From: Roseibium suaedae | GTDB taxonomy: Bacteria; Pseudomonadota; Alphaproteobacteria; Rhizobiales; Stappiaceae | DNA: 64,000 nt | Assembly (NCBI RefSeq): GCF_900142725.1 | Contig: NZ_FRBW01000009.1 | Location: 1 to 64,000 of the forward strand | Direction of reading: 5' to 3' | In this document: positions 16,041 through 22,452 of the stretch, in pieces | How positions within the stretch are numbered: the stretch's first letter is position 1 | How the letters are laid out: the number at the start of each line of letters is the position of its first letter | Notes under the pieces: generated by a model | What the model saw: the letters and a program-made list of their open reading frames with translations, nothing else | Databases searched by the model: none | Told to the model about the DNA's origin: nothing | Translations under genes and position numbers: made by a program

Positions 16041-17219
16041 ATGAAACAGCCCTATTCCATCTATTTCAGCTACGCGATTGTCGGCTGCATGTGCCTCGTC
16101 GTCGGAGGCTTCGCAGGCGGTATCTTCACGATTGGCGTTGATGCCATCTACTGGGGTGCGCCCGTGGCCGAAAATGGCCAAACCCGCTTCCAGATGGTTC
16201 AGGCGATCGTGATCGGCGTTGGCGCAATCATCACACTCGGCTTTGCCGGATGGCGCACACACCAAACCCACAAGCAAACGGAAACAGCCAACCGGCAAGC
16301 CGAGATCGCCAACCGGCAAGCGGAGGTAGCCAACCGGAACGCGGAAACAGCAAACCGCCAGGCCAAGAACGCCGTCGAGCAAACCAAGATCTCGCGCAGC
16401 AACATGCAAATCGACCGCTTCCAGAAAGCCCTCGAAATGATCGATGCAGCAAAGCCCATTCAAACCAAGCTGGCGGGTCTGCGAATTCTGGAAACCTTGG
16501 CCAATGAGGACCCAGAGCTTCTGGGCGAACAGGTCCCTTATTGTTTCATGGATTTTGTAATTGAAAATACGAATGAAATATCCAAAGCATATTTCACAAG
16601 CGGAGAAGATTTTGAAGAAAAAATTAGAAATAGGAAATCTGGAACTGCAACATCCTCGGATGTAATTTTTGCATTGAATGCAATTTTCAGACTGAGAGAT
16701 TCCGACAAAAACATTAAAGAAATTAAATACAACCTCTCCGGCACGTGTATTTCCAGAAATGTAATTACAAACGCAAATCTTAGCGACTTGATATTCACAG
16801 AATCTTGGCATGATAGATTCAGTATTATGAATTGCAATTTGACGGATACTTACTTCAATTTTTACGGATCCGGAAGGATTGGGCCCGGATGCGACATCTC
16901 TGGAGCTTTCATAATGACATCTCCACGATGGAGTATGCTCCAATGTTATTTCGACCCAGACAATCCACCCAGATTCTTGGGAATCCCTTCCGAGCAACTG
17001 CGCATAGCAAGGATTGATCCAATTACCGGTGAGAAAACCGACGACCCAAACATCAAAAACCAGAACTCTCCGATTGTACTCCCCCCAAATTTCAGCGGCA
17101 CCGCAAGTGATGCAGAAGAATATTTCAGAACGGCACTGGAGCTTTTGGACTGGGTATATCTGGAAGAAGACCTTGCGACTTTGATGGAAATCTTCCCGAT
17201 CTCGCCACGAAGAGCATGA
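16041..17219 (+). CDS. Two-TM, coiled-coil, pentapeptide-like protein (second of pair)
   Basis: A 392-residue protein with membrane helices at about 7-29 and 53-70, a coiled coil at about 72-112 built from perfect seven-residue repeats (ETANRQA, EIANRQA, EVANRNA, ETANRQA), then RFQKALEMI...KLAGLRILETLA, the same segment as in the preceding gene, and a degenerate pentapeptide-like stretch (ISRNVITNANLSDLIFTESW). The two proteins are not close in sequence but share the whole domain order, so they are diverged paralogues or partners. The 3' half is noticeably AT-richer than the phage average. Likely co-transcribed with the gene upstream. Function unknown. Confidence 0.75.
   Translation: MKQPYSIYFSYAIVGCMCLVVGGFAGGIFTIGVDAIYWGAPVAENGQTRFQMVQAIVIGVGAIITLGFAGWRTHQTHKQTETANRQAEIANRQAEVANRNAETANRQAKNAVEQTKISRSNMQIDRFQKALEMIDAAKPIQTKLAGLRILETLANEDPELLGEQVPYCFMDFVIENTNEISKAYFTSGEDFEEKIRNRKSGTATSSDVIFALNAIFRLRDSDKNIKEIKYNLSGTCISRNVITNANLSDLIFTESWHDRFSIMNCNLTDTYFNFYGSGRIGPGCDISGAFIMTSPRWSMLQCYFDPDNPPRFLGIPSEQLRIARIDPITGEKTDDPNIKNQNSPIVLPPNFSGTASDAEEYFRTALELLDWVYLEEDLATLMEIFPISPRRA
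16281..16364 (+). repeat. Four in-frame 21-base tandem repeats
   Basis: Units begin at 16,281, 16,302, 16,323 and 16,344. Each encodes one heptad of the form E-x-A-N-R-Q/N-A in the coiled coil of the membrane protein. The near-identity at DNA level suggests recent duplication or slippage, which could change coiled-coil length in steps of one heptad. Confidence 0.85.
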
Positions 17220-17437
17220 ACAGCCAATCCCCCGGTTCGGAATAGACCCAAACGGGCTCAACGGCGTTGCCCCCTTGCCTCTACCCACCGAACAACACGG
17301 ATGTGATTGCGAATGCCGTAACGCACCGGAGCGTGGTTTTCTCCTATGCCCCGGCAAGATCACCGGCAGGCCGAGGTTTCTTGCCCCTGCCAGCGCGACA
17401 TCACCACGCGCCCGCAATGCGACCCGCGCCAGAGCAG

Positions 17438-17725
17438 TCATGCCCCTGCCCCTTCAAAGTGTTTCACGGGTGTATTCCCGTGAAACCGGCCTTCAAGATC
17501 CGGCCCGGTTTGGGCCAAAAAGCTCAGCGGGTTCAGGCCGTAGAAGTCACAGAGAACCAGAACGTTCTCCGCGTTCTGCACGCTGTCCGGATGCGCCCGT
17601 TCGGCGCGGCTGATGGTGGGGGCGGAAACGCCGCTTTCCATGGCAGCCGTGCGGATGCTAAAGCCCATTTCCTGACGGGCCTTGGCCAGGGCATTGCCCA
17701 GGCGGATACGATCAAGCCGTTTCAC
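17438..17725 (-). CDS. XRE-type helix-turn-helix regulator
   Basis: A 95-residue protein with a single HTH_3 domain: LGNALAKARQEMGFSIRTAA, then SGVSAPTISRAERAHPDS as recognition part. The C-terminal 30 residues are a short tail. It overlaps the upstream gene by four bases (ATGA), so the two are co-translated. It probably controls a local phage promoter, perhaps that of the rightward membrane-gene pair or its own operon. No metal or ligand site is visible. Confidence 0.85.
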   Translation of the reverse strand: MKRLDRIRLGNALAKARQEMGFSIRTAAMESGVSAPTISRAERAHPDSVQNAENVLVLCDFYGLNPLSFLAQTGPDLEGRFHGNTPVKHFEGAGA

Positions 17726-18216
17726 TGGTCACCTCCCATACAGGTCGCCCCAAGACGGATAGCTTCCGTCCGCGCTTTCAAATCCGCGCGGACCTCATCT
17801 TCCGGGTCATCATCGAAAACCCCGGCATCGGCAGCCTGCTGAACAAGCGCCAGGCGCAGGCCGCAGCGCTGCAGCTCGGACCAGGTCAAACCAGCCCAGG
17901 CAAGAAAGTGACGGGCGCCAGACGCACCGGGCGAGCGCCCGGCAAACAGCGCTGATACCTGATCAGCCCGCGCACTACACGCCCCGGCGAGCGCCTCCGG
18001 CAGAACCCGCCCTTGAGGGTCCACAATCCCCTCGGCAAAGGCACGGCCATAGACGCAGACCTGCAACAACTGCAGTTCCTGCGGGGTCAACACCCCGGAA
18101 GGGACATCCACCTCCCGCACATCCGCAGGCGGTCCATCCGGATGCGCAACTTGCAGCGCCGCCAGATGCGCAGCACAAGCCGCAACGAAGTCAGGGAACG
18201 GGGTCATGCAGTTCAT
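17722..18216 (-). CDS. Hypothetical phage protein co-translated with an XRE regulator
   Basis: A 164-residue, largely helical, soluble protein beginning MNCMTPFPDFVAACAAHLAA, with GGAAGG nine bases upstream of the start. It has GVLTPQELQLLQVCVYGRAF in its middle, a Gly/Ser/Ala-rich loop and an acidic C-terminal helix (DDDPEDEVRADLKARTEAIR). I do not recognise a family. It shares an ATGA overlap with the downstream regulator gene and is divergent from the WYL/TerB-like gene at 18,299, so a shared control region lies at 18,217-18,298. Confidence 0.55.
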   Translation of the reverse strand: MNCMTPFPDFVAACAAHLAALQVAHPDGPPADVREVDVPSGVLTPQELQLLQVCVYGRAFAEGIVDPQGRVLPEALAGACSARADQVSALFAGRSPGASGARHFLAWAGLTWSELQRCGLRLALVQQAADAGVFDDDPEDEVRADLKARTEAIRLGATCMGGDQ

Positions 18217-18298
18217 GCCGCAATCCTTCCACTAAGGGTTGCCGAAACGCAGTGAGGCGTGCAGAAATATCCGCTGCACTTGGGAGGCTGATAAACTC

Positions 18299-19111
18299 AT
18301 GGGAATTGCAGCAACTGCCGCGCTGAATGCGCTGATCGATGAAATGGCCGCCATATCCGAAGGCAGGCCGCCACAGGCCAGCCCGATCGCCATCCTGCTG
18401 CCGGAAAAAGACGAAGAGGACAGCTACATCGGCCCAGCCCTCGGCCCCGCCGAAGGTCAAAGCTTCATCATCGAATATAAGGACGCAGCAGGGCAGGCAT
18501 CCACGCGCCGCATAACGGTAATTTCCATCAGGTCCGCCGCAGATGGCAGCCCCGCCCTCTACGCGAAATGCCATGAACGCAAGGCGATGAGGAATTTCCG
18601 GGCGGATCGGATCGTCAGCTGTATTGACTATGACGGCGAAGTTTTCAGCGACGTGAACAGCTTCCTGGTCGAACTGTTTGGTGCGGAAAGATTTTTCAAG
18701 TCGGCACCCGATGACCGGACGCCGGACCACCGCAAGCGGTGGAACAAGATGCGCCAGGTCATCCAGCCGCACGCCGTTCTTCTGGCCGCCTTGTCTGCGA
18801 GCGACGACAACCGTCGCCGGAGCGAAACAACCGAAATCCTGAACAGCTGCGCACACACCCTCGAAGCAGCGCTCCTGGAACCGACGAGACAGGAAGCCAA
18901 GATGATCTCCGCATTCATCCGAAGGCTGGAGCCGGACCGCGCGGCCATCGCCGCCGCCCTGGACGATATCTATTCCCGCGGCCCTGCAGAGGTCACAAAC
19001 CTCCTGATCGGCGCCATCGCCGTCATGGATGCGGACGGCAAGAGAGATGAGCGCGAAGTCGAGCTGATCAACAATCTGGCTGTCGAACTGACCGGCATGC
19101 CAATCGCCTGA
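18299..19111 (+). CDS. WYL-like plus TerB-like protein without DNA-binding domain
   Basis: Start chosen at ATG 18,299 (MGIAATAALNALIDEMAAIS) behind GGGAGG, although spacing is long; an in-frame start 20 codons upstream is possible. The 270-residue protein has a WYL-type segment at about 55-125 (FIIEYKDAAGQASTRRITVI ... RNFRADRIVSCIDYDGEVF) and a C-terminal helical domain ending in IGAIAVMDADGKRDEREVEL, typical of TerB-like acidic metal-binding domains. WYL domains sense nucleic acid or nucleotide ligands and are common in phage-defence regulators. Lack of an N-terminal winged helix is unusual. It lies alone and opposite to its neighbours, as cargo genes often do. Confidence 0.7.
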   Translation: MGIAATAALNALIDEMAAISEGRPPQASPIAILLPEKDEEDSYIGPALGPAEGQSFIIEYKDAAGQASTRRITVISIRSAADGSPALYAKCHERKAMRNFRADRIVSCIDYDGEVFSDVNSFLVELFGAERFFKSAPDDRTPDHRKRWNKMRQVIQPHAVLLAALSASDDNRRRSETTEILNSCAHTLEAALLEPTRQEAKMISAFIRRLEPDRAAIAAALDDIYSRGPAEVTNLLIGAIAVMDADGKRDEREVELINNLAVELTGMPIA

Positions 19112-19152
19112 AGAAACGGAGAAACCTGAAGAGGCAGTGGCGGCAAAGGCGC

Positions 19153-19692
19153 TCATTCGCCGCCCTCCCCGGCCAGGCCATTTTCAGAAAAGGAGAAGTC
19201 AAGACCAGTGACAACGAGAACACAGGCGGATGGATCCCCATGACAAACGCGCCCGGCCCACTGGACATACTTTTGTCCATCCTCGCCGATCAGCTCACCG
19301 CCAACGTTGTAAATGCGCCCGAGGGGCCCACCGCCTACCTCAACCAAGTCAAGGCCCAGGCGCTTTCGAAACTCATTGACCTGCGCCGGATCTCGACCCA
19401 TCACCTGAGCGAGGAAGAGGCAGCAAGAGCCGAAGAGCTTTTTGAAATGATGGCGCCCCATGCCGATCATCAACGGCAGATCATTGAAACCTTTTTCAGC
19501 AACCTTGCGCAGCGGCTCCAGGGCCTTCCCCCGCAAGGGGCGCACCGGCATTAGCACCCAGACCACTCCGCCACCCTCAGCAGCAGGGGCCATGCGGTAC
19601 CCGGAAGCCACAAGCCCGGGACGGGTCCGGTAGAGGTCAAACACGCCATCGGTCAGGGCGGGTGAGGCAGGTAAATAGAGCGCAGCACTCAT
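19153..19692 (-). CDS. Hypothetical protein, third gene of the Cro/CII operon
   Basis: Start at ATG 19,692, overlapping the stop of the CII-like gene (ATGA) and preceded by GGGGGAGG. The 179-residue product begins MSAALYLPASPALTDGVFDL and contains GGGVVWVLMPVRPLRGKALE, KKLFGSCCLFLAQVMGRDPA and a C-terminal beta-rich part. No known family. An opposing frame at 19,240-19,554 also looks protein-like, but the minus-strand gene has the ribosome site and coupling. Confidence 0.6.
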   Translation of the reverse strand: MSAALYLPASPALTDGVFDLYRTRPGLVASGYRMAPAAEGGGVVWVLMPVRPLRGKALEPLRKVAEKGFNDLPLMIGMGRHHFKKLFGSCCLFLAQVMGRDPAQVNEFRKRLGLDLVEVGGGPLGRIYNVGGELIGEDGQKYVQWAGRVCHGDPSACVLVVTGLDFSFSENGLAGEGGE

Positions 19693-20234
19693 TGCCTCCC
19701 CCTTCCTGAAATCGCCGCAACGCCAGTCTTTTCCGCGTCGGCTTTCAAGGCGTCCTCGCAATGAGCCAAAAGACAGGTGAAAGCTTCGACGGTTTCGCGC
19801 AGTTGGGGGATCATGTGACCGGCACGGATCTCATCCGGGGTCACCTCGCCATCATCAGCAAGTGCCTGAACGAGCGCGGAAACCGCCTCCCCGCTTTCCT
19901 TCACCGCCGCTGCTGTCTCCCTGGCGAATGCACCCCGCGCATCCGGATCCGGCAAGGGCACAAACACACCGCCCGCAAGGCGGCATAGATCCCGCAGCAA
20001 AGCCGGAACCTCGCCGTGCTGGGTGCGATCCAGGATCAAGTCCAGGGCGACATCCAGCGCCAGGAAGGTGTTGACGTGCTTTTCGCCTGTCGTGTTACCG
20101 CAGTCTGAAAGGGTCTGGTGAGATACTCGCGTCAGGCTGGCAGAGAACTCCTGCCCGCCGCACTGACGGATCAACCGCTGGGTGGAAAGCTTCAGCGCCC
20201 GGCGCTCTTCGGGGGTGGAAACACGCTCAGTCAT
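19689..20234 (-). CDS. CII-like phage regulatory protein
   Basis: A 181-residue protein from ATG 20,234 (MTERVSTPEERRALKLSTQR). The N-terminal part has a helix-turn-helix-like region (FSASLTRVSHQTLSDCGNTT) and the later part reads FARETAAAVKESGEAVSALV followed by a helical tail; both resemble the phage CII/CP76-type regulatory family. The start overlaps the end of the Cro-like gene by eight bases. Expected role: activator or modulator of the lysogeny decision, expressed with Cro in the early leftward transcript. Confidence 0.65.
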   Translation of the reverse strand: MTERVSTPEERRALKLSTQRLIRQCGGQEFSASLTRVSHQTLSDCGNTTGEKHVNTFLALDVALDLILDRTQHGEVPALLRDLCRLAGGVFVPLPDPDARGAFARETAAAVKESGEAVSALVQALADDGEVTPDEIRAGHMIPQLRETVEAFTCLLAHCEDALKADAEKTGVAAISGRGRQ

Positions 20235-20520
20235 GGGAAGCGCCCTCTGGATGATCAACGATAGCCCCGGATTTTTGGCCGAGGTTGCGGGATGACTGAC
20301 CGTCCAAGTCCTGCGAGTATGACATCTCGCATCGTTCAGGAGGATAAAGGTCCGGCCTCAGCTCTGAACGCCGGAGACCCGTAATCCTCTCCACATCAAG
20401 GACACGAAGCGCAGGAACAATCTTCCACTGGGACACAGCCCCATGGGTTATGCCTAGCTCATCCGCTATCGTCTTGATCAAACCGCGCTTGCCGCGAAAG
20501 GCTGTCTGGATATCAATCAT
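20227..20520 (-). CDS. Cro/YdaS-like helix-turn-helix repressor
   Basis: A 97-residue protein beginning MIDIQTAFRGKRGLIKTIAD with the recognition segment ELGITHGAVSQWKIVPALRV and RVLDVERITGL after it, the hallmark of the YdaS/Cro family of phage regulators. It is divergent from the CI-like gene and the first gene of the leftward operon. There is no Shine-Dalgarno sequence, and the predicted -10 hexamer ends only eight bases before the ATG, so the message may be nearly leaderless. Confidence 0.85.
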   Translation of the reverse strand: MIDIQTAFRGKRGLIKTIADELGITHGAVSQWKIVPALRVLDVERITGLRRSELRPDLYPPERCEMSYSQDLDGQSSRNLGQKSGAIVDHPEGASHD

Positions 20521-20527
20521 GGTTCAA

Positions 20528-20580
20528 AATATTAGCCATACTGATATTAACACGCAAGCCAAAATATTAGCACCACTGTC
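20528..20580. promoter_or_regulatory. Operator pair in the divergent Cro/CI control region
   Basis: Two sites share AATATTAGYNNNACTGNY: 20,528-20,545 and 20,563-20,580. One overlaps the -10/spacer of the Cro promoter and the other sits just upstream of its -35. The same motif recurs twice at 21,207-21,257, so the four sites are likely targets of the CI-like or Cro-like protein. Confidence 0.7.
20529..20557 (-). promoter_or_regulatory. Leftward early promoter for the Cro-like operon
   Basis: On the minus strand TTGCGT (20,557-20,552) and TAATAT (20,534-20,529) are separated by 17 bases. Transcription should start near 20,522, only a few bases before the Cro start codon at 20,520. Confidence 0.65.
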
Positions 20581-20614
20581 TGGCCCCAAGACAGCTTGGT
20601 GCGAAAATATAAGC

Positions 20615-20974
20615 ATGGCGAAAGTTCACCCGAATCCAAAACCCAATAAGCCAAGGCATTTCATTCGCGAATGGCGAAAGCATCGCGGAATGACAATGGA
20701 GCAGCTCGCGGAAGCAGCTGGGGTGACGCAGGGCAGCATTTCTCAGTTAGAGCGCGGCCAAATAAACTACACACAGCCAACTCTTGAAGCGATCGCCAAG
20801 GCCCTCTTCTGCTCACCGGCAGACTTGATAATGCACACGCCAGACCACGCCGCTGCGGATGACTGGATGGCCCGCTTCTTTAGAGAAAGAAGCCTCGACG
20901 AACTAAAGCGCATCGAACAAATGCTAAGGGCTGCGTTTCCGGAAGAAACTGCCTTAAAAACAAATCACAAGTAA
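20615..20974 (+). CDS. CI-like XRE repressor without peptidase domain
   Basis: Start taken as ATG 20,615 (MAKVHPNPKPNKPRHFIREW); the open frame extends upstream but would overlap the operators. The 119-residue product has an HTH_3 domain with RGMTMEQLAEAAGVTQGSIS then QLERGQINYTQPTLEAIAKA, and a short C-terminal helix (DWMARFFRERSLDELKRIEQ) that may dimerise. It is divergent from the Cro-like gene and therefore the best candidate for the lysogenic repressor. It lacks the LexA/CI S24 peptidase domain, so classical RecA-stimulated self-cleavage is not possible. No Shine-Dalgarno is apparent. Confidence 0.8.
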   Translation: MAKVHPNPKPNKPRHFIREWRKHRGMTMEQLAEAAGVTQGSISQLERGQINYTQPTLEAIAKALFCSPADLIMHTPDHAAADDWMARFFRERSLDELKRIEQMLRAAFPEETALKTNHK

Positions 20975-21037
20975 ACGGTCTACATAATTGACACGCCAAG
21001 GGTCCTGCATGCGATCTCTTTGATCGGTAGGGCCTCG

Positions 21038-21092
21038 CGAGTAAGTTTTACTCGTCGACGACCATATGCCGCACAACGGCTATCGATAGCCG
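21038..21092. repeat. Hairpin and perfect 16-base palindrome between repressor and early operon
   Basis: CGAGTAA and TTACTCG (21,038-21,054) form a seven-pair hairpin with a three-base loop. At 21,077-21,092 CGGCTATCGATAGCCG is a perfect 16-base palindrome. Both lie in the 341-base non-coding stretch 20,975-21,315 that otherwise contains only the early promoter and operators. They could be an additional operator, a site for a recombinase or DNA-bending protein, or parts of a small RNA. Confidence 0.55.
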
Positions 21093-21206
21093 CTTCACAC
21101 GCACAGGCACCCTGGAACACCTCCTTTTCCAATGGGCATGTTCCGCACCAATCCTAAGTAAACCACCAAAGATTGCGCAACTACCGAGGAGAGTGCGCCG
21201 CCTCTC

Positions 21207-21257
21207 AATATTAGTAACACTAATTTTTATTTGACGCAGAATATTAGCTACACTATT
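21207..21257. promoter_or_regulatory. Second operator pair, at the rightward early promoter
   Basis: AATATTAGTAACACTAAT (21,207-21,224) and AATATTAGCTACACTATT (21,240-21,257) match the two sites at 20,528-20,580. The first contains the perfect palindrome TTAGT-AAC-ACTAA, suggesting a dimer site. They bracket the -35 of the promoter at 21,231-21,259 in the same geometry as at the Cro promoter. Confidence 0.75.
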
Positions 21258-21259
21258 AA
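21231..21259 (+). promoter_or_regulatory. Rightward early promoter
   Basis: TTGACG (21,231-21,236) and TATTAA (21,254-21,259) are 17 bases apart. An operator overlaps the spacer and the first bases of the -10, another ends seven bases upstream of the -35. It should drive the plus-strand genes from 21,316 to 23,354. Confidence 0.72.
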
Positions 21260-21315
21260 TCTTTAATTGTATCGCCTGATTGTCTGATGCCGCTCGAGAA
21301 AAGCGAGGAAAGCCA

Positions 21316-21540
21316 ATGACATCCCAATCACTGCTCCTCTTTGCCCTCGCGATATTCGCACCATCGGCAACCTTGATCATCTGCGCCGTTCTGGCTGCGA
21401 TGTGGGGCCAAAAGCAGTCTGCATCTGAAAACCCCTTCCAGATCCCCGCAGCGCCCCGCAAGGCGCGCGGCGCCCGCCCTGCCGTGACCTCTCCTCCCTC
21501 CGGCAGGGCGGCAGGGTTTTTGAAAGGGGTGAAGCCATGA
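21316..21540 (+). CDS. Small membrane protein, first gene of the rightward early operon
   Basis: ATG 21,316 with GAGGAAAG upstream gives a 74-residue protein (MTSQSLLLFALAIFAPSATL...) with one strong membrane helix in residues 4-28 and a basic, Pro/Ala-rich cytoplasmic tail. The stop overlaps the next start as ATGA. No family recognised; it could also be a secreted or inner-membrane regulator. Confidence 0.65.
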   Translation: MTSQSLLLFALAIFAPSATLIICAVLAAMWGQKQSASENPFQIPAAPRKARGARPAVTSPPSGRAAGFLKGVKP

Positions 21541-21869
21541 GCAAGAAACGGGACGCGGAATTTGCCCTGCTCTTCAAGACCGTCGCAGGCCTCTGCGAGC
21601 GCGTGGCCATATTGGAGGCCTCGCTAGAGCGACTTAAGGCAAAAGAGCTGGACCGCAGCACGAAAACAATCGATCCAGAAGCTCTGAATCTTTCAAGCCT
21701 GTCAGCGCTTGGGGCGAACCTTGGAGTGGTTTTCGCGGGCAGGTTCGAGAGGCCCTTCGACCTGGACGACTTCATCCGGCCGATAGAGCGGGCGCTGGCG
21801 AGGCGCATTTCGCAAAACCAAAACAAGCGATTTGGGCAGCTCATGAAACGCAGGCCGAAACAGAACTGA
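21537..21869 (+). CDS. Hypothetical early phage protein
   Basis: A 110-residue protein, [20 protein letters not shown], with an N-terminal coiled coil ([20 protein letters not shown]) and a basic C terminus ([20 protein letters not shown]). It is coupled to the previous gene by ATGA. I do not know the family. A small nucleic-acid-binding protein is possible given the charge, but nothing proves it. Confidence 0.6.
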   Translation: MSKKRDAEFALLFKTVAGLCERVAILEASLERLKAKELDRSTKTIDPEALNLSSLSALGANLGVVFAGRFERPFDLDDFIRPIERALARRISQNQNKRFGQLMKRRPKQN

Positions 21870-21910
21870 TTGGTCTTCCCCATTCCCCCATCACACTCCG
21901 GAGACCCGAA

Positions 21911-22177
21911 ATGACTGAAACTACCATTTCGCCTGAAGCCGTTGCAGGCGATCAGCTGCGGGCTTTTGTCGAACGCATCGAGCGCTTGGAAGAGGAAAAG
22001 AAGGTCATCGGCGACGACATCAAGGATGTCTACGCCGAGGCCAAGGGCAACGGCTTTGACACCACAATCCTGCGCAAGGTCGTTTCCCTTCGCAAAAAGC
22101 AGCCGCACGAGCGCGAAGAGGAAGAGGCGATCCTGGACCTCTATCTTCAGGCGCTTGGCATGCACGGCCCGGCCTGA
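21911..22177 (+). CDS. GapR/DUF2312 family nucleoid protein, phage-encoded
   Basis: An 88-residue protein with the full DUF2312 signature: [20 protein letters not shown], then [26 protein letters not shown] and [15 protein letters not shown]. The family founder, Caulobacter GapR, is an essential tetramer that clamps overtwisted DNA ahead of replication forks and transcription complexes and stimulates type II topoisomerases. The prophage copy lies in the early operon, suggesting that it handles supercoiling during phage replication or transcription. Sequence length and helices are as in chromosomal homologues. Confidence 0.9.
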   Translation: MTETTISPEAVAGDQLRAFVERIERLEEEKKVIGDDIKDVYAEAKGNGFDTTILRKVVSLRKKQPHEREEEEAILDLYLQALGMHGPA

Positions 22178-22186
22178 GGCGGCTTG

Positions 22187-22450
22187 ATGCGCCCGGCTTC
22201 GCCCATCGAGCAGCAAGACGCTCAGCGCACCCTGCCACCAGCAGCCCACCGCGCCGACCGGATGACCGCAGAAGTGCGGAGCCTTCTGGCTGAAATGGAT
22301 GAGATCGCCGGGCGCATCGACCAGCTGGTCGCCCTGACACCCCATGACCGGGCCGAAATTCTTGGCCTGGTCAGTCAATTCAGAACCCGCGCGAGCGCGG
22401 TTTTCACAGAAGCCCTCTCGGCTGTAACGGCCATCAAACAAGGACGCTGA
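22187..22450 (+). CDS. Hypothetical early phage protein
   Basis: Start at ATG 22,187, seven bases after GAGG (a TTG one codon earlier is the alternative). The 87-residue product has a disordered first third and then one long helical stretch (MTAEVRSLLAEMDEIAGRID, LGLVSQFRTRASAVF). It follows the GapR-like gene by nine bases and precedes the HD-like gene by two bases, so it belongs to the same operon. No function can be assigned. Confidence 0.55.
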   Translation: MRPASPIEQQDAQRTLPPAAHRADRMTAEVRSLLAEMDEIAGRIDQLVALTPHDRAEILGLVSQFRTRASAVFTEALSAVTAIKQGR

Positions 22451-22452
22451 GG

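Noticed and set aside
14829-17441. 870-codon open frame on the minus strand
   Set aside because: It is antisense to the two plus-strand membrane-protein genes, which have clear membrane helices, a coiled coil and family segments; the antisense product is rich in Cys and lacks any domain.
19240-19554. Protein-like 104-codon plus-strand frame
   Set aside because: It is antisense to the 19,153-19,692 gene, which has a strong ribosome site and an ATGA overlap with the CII-like gene. The plus frame has no good ribosome site. Retained doubt is small but real.
21048-21461. 137-codon minus-strand frame in the early promoter region
   Set aside because: It spans two palindromes, the operators and the rightward promoter and overlaps the 21,316 gene; no ribosome site or domain.
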